Positions 50,260 to 61,044 of a stretch of 64,000 nt of DNA are shown here, in pieces. Position 1 is the stretch's first letter. Every line of letters begins with the position of its first letter. Made by a program: the position numbers and the translations under genes. The notes beneath the pieces were generated by a model. It saw only the letters and a program-made list of their open reading frames with translations. It was not told where the DNA came from and ran no database searches. This DNA comes from Paraescarpia echinospica (lineage: Eukaryota > Annelida > Polychaeta > Sabellida > Siboglinidae). Where the stretch lies: contig CM034534.1 of NCBI GenBank assembly GCA_020002185.1, positions 32,656,049 through 32,720,048 of the forward strand, given 5' to 3'.

Positions 50260-51336
50260 GTTCCTTGCCATGTCGAGGGTGACAGGGCAAGGGCAATGTT
50301 ACCTAATAGAGTGCTAGTGTTCCTTACCATGTCGAGGGTGACAGGGCAAGGGCAATGTTGCCTAATAGAATGCTAGTGTTCCTTGCCATGTTGAGGGTGA
50401 CAGGACAAGGGCAATGTTACCTAATAAAATGCTAGTGTTCCTTGCCATGTCGAGGGTGACAGGACAATGTTACCTAATGGAGTGCTAGTGTTCCTTGCCA
50501 TGTCGAGGGTGACAGGGCAAGGGCAATGTTGCCTAATAGAGTGCTAGTGTTCCTTGCCAAGTCGAGGGTGACAGGGCAAGGGCAATGTTGCCTAATAGAG
50601 TGCTAGTGTTCCTTGCCATGTTGAGGGTGACAGGGCAAGGGCAATGTTGCCTAATAGAGTGCTAGTGTTCCTTGCCATGTTGAGGGTGACACGGCAAGGG
50701 CAATGTTACCTAAGAGTGCTAGTGTTCCTTGCCATGTCGAGGGTGACAGGGCAAGGGCAATGTTACCTAATAGAGTGCTAGTGTTCCTTGCCATGTTGTG
50801 GGTGACAGGGCAAGGGCAATGTTACCTAATAGAGTGCTAGTGTTCCTTGCCATGTCGAGGGTGACAGGGCAAGGGCAATGTTGCCTAATAGAGTGCTAGT
50901 GTTCCTTGCCATGTCGAGGGTGACAGGGCAAGGGCAATGTTACCTAATAGAGTGCTAGTGTTGACAGGGCAAGGGCAATGTTACCTAATAGAGTGCTAGT
51001 GTTCCTTGCCATGTCGAGGGTGACAGGGCAAGGGCAATGTTGCCTAATAGAGTGCTAGTGTTCCTTGCCATGTTGTGGGTGACAGAGCAAGGGCAATGTT
51101 ACCTAATAGAGTGCTAGTGTTGACAGGGCAAGGGCAATGTTACCTAATAGTGCTAGTGTTCCTTGCCATGTCGAGGGTGACAGGGCAAGGGCAATGTTAC
51201 CTAATAGTGCTAGTGTTCCTTGCCATGTCGAGGGTGACAGGGCAAGGGCAATGTTACCTAATAGAATGCTAGTGTTCCTTGCCATGTCGAGGGTGACAGG
51301 GCAAGGGCAATGTTACCTAATAGAATGCTAGTGTTC
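50260..51336. repeat. 59-bp minisatellite, about 18-19 copies
   Basis: Units contain GTTCCTTGCCATGTCGAGGG, then TGACAGGGCAAGGGCAATGT and TACCTAATAGAGTGCTA. Several units have internal deletions, for example those lacking CTTGCCATGTCGAGGG at about 50,960 and 51,120. Confidence 0.98.
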
Positions 51337-52670
51337 ATTGTGCTGTGTCATTTTCTTTCATGAAAATACAATGTGTCGTAAATAAGTTATACTGACTATT
51401 AAAACAGCAATTGAGCATTTATCAACAAATTGTAAAGATACATAATTCAACATTATCTTGTTTGGCATCATACTGACAAGTAATGCTCAACTCTAAGACG
51501 TGTTCACAAGCTGTAGCTAACTTTGGTACACTTAATAAAATATGACATTATGGCAACAGATGTGAAGAAGTCACAAGACTCTTCACGAGATATTGCGGTA
51601 CTACCAGATAGAGGCAGCCGGCAGTAATGGCAGCAACGTTTACAGTCGATGGAATTAACACTAAACTTTGGCCAAAAAATTGTCGCAATTTATCTCAGTT
51701 TCTGACCAACAACAATCATAGAAACAAACACTGCAGCACATGTGCAGTGGTCCCCCTGGGTAAAACGATGGGTGAGGTGGTAGGGGTGGGCTATGTGAGC
51801 GTCGGAGGCACAAAGCGTCGCTACGGAGGGTCCAGGAGCATGCCCCCCTGAGATTTTTAAAACTAGCCTTCAAATGGTGCATTCTCAGGTATGTTTTAAC
51901 CTTTACTTTTGAATATAGAAGGGAAGATATAAAACAACAAGATAGCGTGTAAACATGTTTATTACACTACTTGTAAATGTAGTAATCTTGATTGATAAAA
52001 GTCAGTAATCATGATTGCTTCATCGTGTTGAGGTGTGATTTCCACTTGACCATTTGTACTCGGTTGAGGTTTGGTTTCTTTTGACCACTGATACTTGGTT
52101 GTGGTGATGTTTTTCTTGCCCTAACCCTAGCCTTTGTTACACGTTGACAGTCGGTGACAGTGGTTATCATCTGAAGACTCTTTCCCCCTATCATCACCTT
52201 AAATGATTATCATATCATAATATTATGATGTTAAATTGGTGGCTTCTGTTCCTGTATTTGTTGCTAGCATGCTATGCAATTAATTAAACAGTCCAGAATG
52301 CCACAAAAGTATGTTTCTATTAATCGCAAGAACGTTTGTCAAATTGTGTTCTTTTTTATAAAACAGTGTATGCTGTTAAGTATACCACATTCTGTCCAAA
52401 AACATCATTGCCTAGCCCAAGGTATTTATAATCCATTAGTATACACGGTTTTGGGCAATAGGCGTCTTTTACGAGATATGAACTTTGGTGGTGGTTTATA
52501 TTCGTAAGTACTTCAGTCAAATAAATTTTCCCAAAAGTTTGTATGCATAACTTTGACGGAATATGTATTGTATATTTAGTGCAAAGACATCTTACGAATC
52601 ACTCTTTACTTTACTAAAAACCGCATAGAACACTAGTTGAATAGACTAGTAGTGGGCACTTGTGTTGAAG
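51337..52670. other. Inter-array DNA, no gene recognised
   Basis: A 74-codon frame at 51,627-51,851 ends in GGAGGGTCCAGGAGCATGCC, a sequence type I associate with a widespread invertebrate repeat. I do not treat it as coding. Confidence 0.4.
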
Positions 52671-53123
52671 CTGACACTGTATACTGTCAGGTACTCAGTC
52701 ATACAGCTGACACTGTACATTGCCAGGTACTCAGTCATACAGCTGACACTGTACATTGCCAGGTACTCAGTCATACAGCTGACACTGTACATTGCCAGGT
52801 ACTCTGTCATACAGCTGACACTGTACATTGCCAGGTACTCTGTCATACAGCTGACACTGTACATTGCCAGGTACTCTGTCATACAGCTGACACTGTATAT
52901 TGTCAGGTACTCAGTCATACAGCTGACACTGTACAATGCCAGGTACTCAGTCATACAGCTGACACTGTACATTGCCAGGTACTCAGTCATACAGCTGACA
53001 CTGTACATTGCCAGGTACTCTGTCATACAGCTGACACTGTACATTGCCAGGTACTCTGTCATACAGCTGACACTGTACATTGCCAGGTACTCTGTCATAC
53101 AGCTGACACTGTACATTGCCAGG
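52671..53123. repeat. 36-bp minisatellite, left segment
   Basis: About 12.6 units containing CTGACACTGTACATTGCC and AGGTACTCAGTCATACAG. The array stops abruptly at CCAGG, where a DNA transposon begins, and resumes in the same phase at 53,721. Confidence 0.99.
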
Positions 53124-53725
53124 CAGGGGTAGAACTTCAGCATTTATTTTACTGGACAGCAGGACTAGTAAAGACAAAAGTTTATTAGTCCGCCAAAAGG
53201 TTTACTAGTCCTGAAAATATCAAAACAACACAAATTTAAATTGCAACAAATGCGTCAGACGGTCCATGGTGGCCGTTTTCAGCACTTGAATGGCTCGGTG
53301 GGCAGTTGCAGTGTTTTTCCAGGTTGCGTTTTTCTGCTGGTTTTGCAACCCCAGTCAAGTAATGATACATCGTGCATAAACGTAGACTAATAAAGCAATG
53401 TAGATGTAAACCGTATTCGAAAACCGTGCATTTGAAAATGACCACCAATTGCACTCATTAGCCCTACCCCTCTACCAGATACGCTAAACCAAACAAAACT
53501 GTCATTTCAGAATTCGATGTCACACAACAGCCAATCAAAAGCACTGTTTCACTGTCGCCTCATTACGTAAAGAATTAGTTTGTCAATGGTACGGATGGTG
53601 GCATCATGCAACATGCTGATTTTTACTAGACAGTCGGACTAGTTGGTAGGCGGATTTACTAGTCCGCCGTAATCTTTACTAGTGTACGGACTAGCGGACT
53701 ATTGGGTAGTTCTACCCCTGCCAGG
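53119..53725. mobile_element. hAT-like MITE inserted in the 36-bp satellite, 5-bp TSD
   Basis: The element at 53,124-53,720 (597 bp) has perfect 13-bp TIRs CAGGGGTAGAACT / AGTTCTACCCCTG. The duplicated target is CCAGG (53,119-53,123 and 53,721-53,725). The undisturbed array unit reads ATTGCCAGGTACTC, so the TSD is established directly from the empty sites in the neighbouring units. ACTAGTCC/GGACTAGT motifs recur at both ends, analogous to ACTTGTCC in the element at 33.6 kb. No transposase frame. Confidence 0.95.
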
Positions 53726-55739
53726 TACTCAGTCATACAGCTGACACTGTACATTGCCAGGTACTCAGTCATACAGCTGACACTGTATATTGTCAGGTAC
53801 TCAGTCATACAGCTGACACTGTACACTGCCAGGTACTCCGTCATACAGCTGACACTGTACATTGCCAGGTACTCTATCATACAGCTGACACTGTACATTG
53901 CCAGGTACTCTGTCGTACAGCTGACACTGTACATTGTCAGGTACTCAGTCATACAGCTGACACTGTACATTGCCAGGTACTCAGTCGTACTGCTGACACT
54001 GTACATTACCAGGTACTCTGTCATACAGCTGACACTATACATTGCCAGTTACTCTGTCATACAGCTGACACTGTACAATGCCAGGTACTCAGTCATACAG
54101 CCAGGTACTCAGTCATACACTGTGTACATTGCCAGGTACTCAGTCATACAGCTGACACTGTACAATGCCAGGTACTCAGTCATACAGCTGACACTGTACA
54201 TTGCCAGGTACTCAGTCATACAGCTGACACTGTACATTGCCAGGTACTCTGTCATACAGCTGACACTGTACATTGCCAGGTACTCAGTCATACAGCTGAC
54301 ACTGTATATTGTCAGGTACTCAGTCATACAGCTGACACTGTATATTGTCAGGTACTCAGTCATACAGCTGACACTGTACAATGCCAGGTACTCAGTCATA
54401 CAGCTGACACTGTACATTGCCAGGTACTCAGTCATACAGCTGACACTGTACACTGCCAGGTACTCAGTCATACAGCTGACACTGTACACTGCCAGGTACT
54501 CTGTCATACAGCTGACACTGTACACTGCCAGGTACTCTGTCATACAGCTGACACTGTACATTGCCAGGTACTCAGTCATACAGCTGACACTGTACACTGC
54601 CAGGTACTCTGTCATACAGCTGACACTGTACAATGCCAGGTACTCAGTCATACAGCTGACACTGTACATTGCCTGGTACTCAGTCATACAGCTGACACTG
54701 TACATTGCCAGGTACTCTGTCATACAGCTGACACTGTACATTGCCAGGTACTCTGTCATACAGCTGACACTGTACATTGCCAGGTACTCAGTCATACAGC
54801 TGACACTGTACATTGCCAGGTACTCAGTCATACAGCTGACACTGTACACTGCCAGGTACTCTGTCATACAGCTGACACTGTACAATGCCAGGTACTCAGT
54901 CATACAGCTGACACTGTACAATGCCAGGTACTCAGTCATACAGCTGACACTGTACACTGCCAGGTACTCTGTCATACAGCTGACACTGTACAATGCCAGG
55001 TACTCAGTCATACAGCTGACACTGTACACTGCCAGGTACTCTGTCATACAGCTGACACTGTACAATGCCAGGTACTCAGTCATACAGCTGACACTGTACA
55101 CTGCCAGGTACTCTGTCGTACAGCTGACACTGTACATTGCCAGGTACTCAGTCATACAGCTGACACTGTACATTGCCAGGTACTCAGTCATACAGCTGAC
55201 ACTGTACACTGCCAGATACTCTGTCGTACAGCTGACACTGTACATTGCCAGGTACTCTGTCATACAGCTGACACTGTACAATGCCAGGTACTCAGTCATA
55301 CAGCTGACACTGTACATTGCCTGGTACTCAGTCATACAGCTGACACTGTACATTGCCAGGTACTCAGTCATACAGCTGACACTGTACATTGCCAGGTACT
55401 CAGTCATACAGCTGACACTGTACACTGCCAGGTACTCTGTCATACAGCTGACACTGTACAATGCCAGGTACTCAGTCATACAGCTGACACTGTACACTGC
55501 CAGGTACTCTGTCGTACAGCTGACACTGTACATTGCCAGGTACTCAGTCATACAGCTGACACTGTACACTGCCAGGTACTCTGTCGTACAGCTGACACTG
55601 TACATTGCCAGGTACTCAGTCATACAGCTGACACTGTACACTGCCAGATACTCTGTCGTACAGCTGACACTGCACATTGCCAGATACTCTGTCGTACAGC
55701 TGACACTGTACATTGCCAGGTACTCAGTCATACAGCTGA
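53721..55739. repeat. 36-bp minisatellite, right segment
   Basis: About 56 units of the same repeat, with recurrent subtypes (CATTGCC, CACTGCC, CAATGCC; CAGTC versus CTGTC; CATAC versus CGTAC). An irregular short unit lies near 54,100. Unit length is divisible by three, so both strands show very long open frames (714 codons plus, 562 minus) of 12-residue repeats. These are by-products, not genes. The array ends inside a SINE-like repeat. Confidence 0.99.
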
Positions 55740-55862
55740 GTGAACTGGAGCAACATAGAGTGATCGAACTTGCCCAATGTTCGACACCGCAGCACAAGAT
55801 TCGAACCTGGGTTCTCTTGATAGAGAGTCCATATTTGAAGCTTTAGCCACTGCACTCCAGTG
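55715..55862 (+). repeat. SINE-like repeat, copy 2, at the end of the 36-bp array
   Basis: AGGTACTCAGTCATACAG, then CTGAGTGAACTGGAGCAACA, GAACTTGCCCAATGTTCGA and GATTCGAACCTGGGTTCTC (a reverse-oriented B box), then GAGAGTCC and GCCACTGCACTCC. It matches 39,456-39,575. Its first 23 bases are identical to part of the satellite unit, so satellite and SINE share a junction. Confidence 0.8.
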
Positions 55863-56709
55863 ACTCCACAGTAGGGACCTTTGAAGTCATTGAGCATGTT
55901 GAGGCGCTAGACAAAATAGCCTAGCAGGTGCTCGTAGTCCTCAGATGCAGCTGTCATGGCTATTAAATTGCATAGCCATGAGATTGCTGACAGAAGGTTT
56001 AGTGTGCTGGGAGCCAAGGGTTACACTGTCGTGATTCATCGTCTACTTGCCCACTGGGTACATCCTCACAAGCCTGGGGTAGTGACTATGTACAGATATC
56101 CTAAGCAATGTATGAAGTCAGCCGATTCAATGACGAAGCTAGAGACTTCAGGGAATCCCAACATTCTCATGGGCAGCTGAACGGTATTGTGTATTCATGG
56201 CAACATCGCTATTCTGGAATAATTTTGGAGTTTCAGCAAAGAAATTTGAAGCACATTTTTCAAAATGGAAACAGACAGCATGAGGTTCATTTGATTTTGG
56301 CTCGCCTGTAGTCATTAAGTATTGCTGATAATAATCTACTATAATCCAACATCAATAAAACAGCTAGACACAGAGTATGGATGGTGACCTTCCGTCTAGT
56401 TCATATAATTGATTTCACATATACATAGTTATCTTGCCCTGTTGTTCTCGCTTCTTGGCCAAGAGAGAAGGCTCACACAGCTCTCACATCTAAGTCATAT
56501 TAGATAAGTAAGCTGTCCTATGAACTAATATATTACACAGTGGAACCTCACAACTCCCGACGGTTCAGTCCCTATTAAGGGCATAGCACAGCAGCTCTTA
56601 ACCCCAGGTTCATGACCCAAAATTGGGTCGCCATGCCATTTTAGCAGGTCATAAAGAGTCCCCAGTGACTGTCTGAACTTCAGTACAGTTTCACAAAGCG
56701 ACACATTAG
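55863..56709. other. No gene recognised
   Basis: Short frames only. Near 56,538 CAGTGGAACCTCAC resembles a Tigger-type end, but no partner end was found. Confidence 0.4.
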
Positions 56710-56881
56710 ACAAGAATCACAATGCAATACCCGATACATTTGACAAGAATCATGATACAGTATCCAATACATTTGACAAGAATCACAAATCACGGTCCAA
56801 TACATGATACATTTTACAAGAATCATGATGCGATACACAACATATTTTACAAAAATCATCATAGGTATACAATACATGCAA
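56710..56881. repeat. Decayed 33-bp tandem repeat
   Basis: About five diverged units of ACAAGAATCA(C/T)(A/G)AT followed by an AATACATTTG-like end, one of them longer (about 40 bp). Confidence 0.85.
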
Positions 56882-57264
56882 ACTTATTTTTCACAGCTCA
56901 CTTATTGGAAGCCATATCCAATCTAATCATCTGGCACAACTGCAGTGACAGTGCAGTCAAAATGAATGACATGTCACCACTAAAGTGATGTAGTTTTAAA
57001 ATTAATATATCTGGATCGACTAAAGGAATATCTGATCTTGACGAAATTATCTTCCACATATTTATTGTTATTATCCTACCTTTATATGCAGTGTTGTATG
57101 GCTGTCTTTGGTGCCTTCTTGTGCGTTTGATTAAACGTCACGAGCTGCATCTCAGCTGACACATTTCTGTAACAACAATGTAGACATTAGCAAAAGTGAT
57201 GTTGACACATCTTCATTTTAAAGGCAAACAATGCAATGATAATAAGTACAATAGTAGGCATCTT
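56882..57264. other. No gene recognised between arrays
   Basis: AT-rich, short frames only. Confidence 0.4.
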
Positions 57265-60180
57265 AAAATACAAGGGCCCACGGTAGAATGTGCAACTGTA
57301 CACTATCAGCCTCTACCTAAAATATAAGGGCCCACGGTAGAATATGTAACTGTACACTATCAGCCTCTACCTAAAATATAAGGGCCCACAGTAGAATATG
57401 TAACTGTACACTATCAGCCTCTACCTAAAATATAAGGGCCAATGGTAGAATATGCAACTGTACACTATCAGCCTCTACCTAAAATATAAGGGCCCACGGT
57501 AGAATATGCAACTGTACACTATCAGCCTCTACCTAAAATATAAGGGCCCACGGTAGAATATGTAACTGTACACTATCAGCCTCTACCTAAAATATAAGGG
57601 CCCACGGTAGAATATGCAACTGTACACTATCAGCCTCTACCTAAAATATAAGGGCCCACGGTAGAATATGCAACTGTACACTATCAGCCTCTACCTAAAA
57701 TATAAGGGCCCACGGTAGAATATGCAACTGTACACTATCAGCCTCTACCTAAAATATAAGGGCCCACGGTAGAATATGCAACTGTACACTATCAGCCTCT
57801 ACCTAAAATATAAGGGCCCACGGTAGAATGTGCAACTGTACACTATCAGCCTCTACCTAAAATATAAGGGCCCACGGTAGAATATGCAACTGTACACTAT
57901 CAGCCTCTACCTAAAATATAAGGGCCCACGGTAGAATATGCAACTGTACACTATCAGCCTCTACCTAAAATATAAGGGCCCACGGTAGAATGTGCAACTG
58001 TACACTATCAGCCTCTACCTAAAATATAAGAGCCCACTGTAGAATATGCAACTGTACACTATCAGCCTCTACCTAAAATACAAGGGCCCACGGTAGAATA
58101 TGCAACTGTACACTATCAGCCTCTACCTAAAATATAAGGGCCCACAGTAGAATATGCAACTGTACACTATCAGCCTCTACCTAAAATATAAGGGCCAATG
58201 GTAGAATATGCAACTGTACACTATCAGCCTCTACCTAAAATACAAGGGCCCACGGTAGAATATGCAACTGTACACTATCAGCCTCTACCTAAAATATAAG
58301 GGCCCACGGCAGAATATGTAACTGTACACTATCAGCCTCTACCTAAAATATAAGGGCCAACGGTAGAATATGCAACTGTACACTATCAGCCTCTACCTAA
58401 AATATAAGGGCCAACGGTAGAATATGCAACTGTACACTATCAGCCTCTACCTAAAATATAAGGGCCAATGGTAGAATATGCAACTGTACACTATCAGCCT
58501 CTACCTAAAATACAAGGGCCCACAGTAGAATATGCAACTGTACACTATCAGCCTCTACCTAAAATACAAGGGCCCACAGTAGAATATGCAACTGTACACT
58601 ATCAGCCTCTACCTAAAATACAAGGGCCCACAGTAGAATATGCAACTGTACACTATCAGCCTCTACCTAAAATATAAGGGCCCACGGTAGAATATGCAAC
58701 TGTACACTATCAGCCTCTACCTAAAATATAAGGGCCAACGGTAGAATATGCAACTGTACACTATCAGCCTCTACCTAAAATATAAGGGCCCACGGTAGAA
58801 TATGCAACTGTACACTATCAGCCTCTACCTAAAATATAAGGGCCCACGGTAGAATGTGCAACTGTACACTATCAGCCTCTACCTAAAATATAAGGGCCCA
58901 CGGTAGAATATGCAACTGTACACTATCAGCCTCTACCTAAAATATAAGGGCCCACGGTAGAATATGCAACTGTACACTATCAGCCTCTACCTAAAATATA
59001 AGGGCCCACGGTAGAATGTGCAACTGTACACTATCAGCCTCTACCTAAAATATAAGAGCCCACTGTAGAATATGCAACTGTACACTATCAGCCTCTACCT
59101 AAAATACAAGGGCCCACGGTAGAATATGCAACTGTACACTATCAGCCTCTACCTAAAATATAAGGGCCCACAGTAGAATATGCAACTGTACACTATCAGC
59201 CTCTACCTAAAATATAAGGGCCAATGGTAGAATATGCAACTGTACACTATCAGCCTCTACCTAAAATACAAGGGCCCACGGTAGAATATGCAACTGTACA
59301 CTATCAGCCTCTACCTAAAATATAAGGGCCCACGGCAGAATATGTAACTGTACACTATCAGCCTCTACCTAAAATATAAGGGCCAATGGTAGAATATGCA
59401 ACTGTACACTATCAGCCTCTACCTAAAATATAAGGGCCCACGGTAGAATATGCAACTGTACACTATCAGCCTCTACCTAAAATATAAGGGCCCACAGTAG
59501 AATATGCAACTGTACACTATCAGCCTCTACCTAAAATATAAGGGCCAATGGTAGAATATGCAACTGTACACTATCAGCCTCTACCTAAAATATAAGGGCC
59601 CACGGTAGAATATGCAACTGTACACTATCAGCCTCTACCTAAAATACAAGGGCCAATGGTAGAATATGCAACTGTACACTATCAGCCTCTACCTAAAATA
59701 TAAGGGCCCACGGTAGAATATGCAACTGTACACTATCAGCCTCTACCTAAAATATAAGGGCCCACAGTAGAATATGCAACTGTACACTATCAGCCTCTAC
59801 CTAAAATATAAGGGCCCACGGTAGAATATGCAACTGTACACTATCAGCCTCTACCTAAAATACAAGGGCCCACAGTAGAATATGCAACTGTACACTATCA
59901 GCCTCTACCTAAAATATATGGGCCCATGGTAGAATATGCAACTGTACACTATCAGCCTCTACCTAAAATACAAGGGCCCACAGTAGAATATGCAACTGTA
60001 CACTATCAGCCTCTACCTAAAATATAAGGGCCAATGGTAGAATATGCAACTGTACACTATCAGCCTCTACCTAAAATATAAGGGCCCACGGTAGAATATG
60101 CAACTGTACACTATCAGCCTCTACCTAAAATATAAGGGCCCACGGTAGAATATGCAACTGTACACCATCAGCCTCTACCT
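57265..60180. repeat. 54-bp minisatellite, 54 copies
   Basis: The array is 2,916 bp, exactly 54 units of 54 bp, without net length change. Units contain AAAATATAAGGGCCCACGG, then AGAATATGCAACTGTACACT and ATCAGCCTCTACCT. Variants (ATACAAGG; CCAATGG; AATGTGC; AGAGCCCACTG; GGCAGAATATGTA) recur in blocks. A block of about 11 units (57,751-58,344) is repeated with the same order of variants at 58,777-59,370, an offset of 1,026 bp or 19 units. Confidence 0.99.
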
Positions 60181-60304
60181 AAAATTGGATTTTTAATTGA
60201 AAAATCGCTAATAAAAATAGTACCCATTGGATACAAAGTGCAGTGAACACACATCAGTGCTGCAGGAATTTAGAGTGTGCTATGATCACCAGGTGGCACC
60301 ACAG

Positions 60305-60442
60305 CAGGGCTGGGTCAAATGGTTTAATTGTAATTGATTACAGACAAATGCTGTAATTATAATTGATTCTGGTTTTGAAATTATTCTGTAAATGTAATTG
60401 ATTATTTTGTGTAATTTAAACAATTACACCAATTACATTCTA
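60305..60442 (+). mobile_element. hAT-like 5' terminus fragment
   Basis: Starts CAGGGCTGGGTCAAATGG, followed by repeated GTAATTGATTA-type motifs. This layout is typical of one group of hAT ends. The other end is missing; the TTAA MITE follows immediately. Confidence 0.55.
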
Positions 60443-60445
60443 TTA

Positions 60446-61023
60446 GGCCAGACACCCCAGGTGAAATGGTGTTTTTTGACTAAAAATGCTGAAAATGGTT
60501 TTCTGCCAGATTATTATACCTTTGTATGCATACTATCAATAAAGTTCACTTCTATGACAATTACGTACCTCTAAGTGAGTTTTAGTCATGGATCAAGCAC
60601 GTCGATATCATGTAATGACATCCATAATGCAATCTTTGACAGCCATTTCCTCAAAAACATTTTTCTTCAAATTTCTGCATTTGGAAACGGGATATCTCTT
60701 GGAATAATTATGCTATATAAATAATGTTTTCAGTGTTGCATTCAGCATATTCTACTGTGTGCAATGATCAGACACTTTTTTTAAATCATGAATATTTATT
60801 TTACCAACAAATTATTTTTAAAAAAACATTAAAAAAAATGCTCTGATCATTCCACAATAGAATCTACAGAAAACATGGATTTGCAAGAATTATAACTACA
60901 TATAGATTCAATAAAGTTCAATATATATTTTACCCAGTAAGACCCATTTCATGCATTGGGCAGAACAAATTGAACTGTTTGCACAAATAAAAAAATAACC
61001 CTATCTACCTGCCGTGTCTGGCC
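60446..61023. mobile_element. TTAA MITE, copy 2
   Basis: Starts GGCCAGACAC and ends GTGTCTGGCC; right flank TTAA, left flank ATTA (TTAA has lost or changed one base). The sequence parallels the copy at 35,328-36,029 and is 578 bp because of internal deletion. It sits between a hAT-like end and a truncated LINE. Confidence 0.85.
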
Positions 61024-61044
61024 TTAAAGAACTGGACCTGCCGA

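Noticed and set aside
51627..51851. 74-codon plus-strand frame starting MAATFTVDGINTKLW
   Set aside because: Its 3' part is a CG-rich repeat-like sequence (GGAGGGTCCAGGAGCATGCC), and no homology or splice structure supports it.
52637..53188. Open frames of 156-183 codons in three frames over the left 36-bp array
   Set aside because: Several frames on both strands are open at once, as expected from a stop-poor unit of 36 bp.
56535..56580. Tigger-like terminus CAGTGGAACCTCAC
   Set aside because: No matching opposite end or TA-bounded partner was found within the window.
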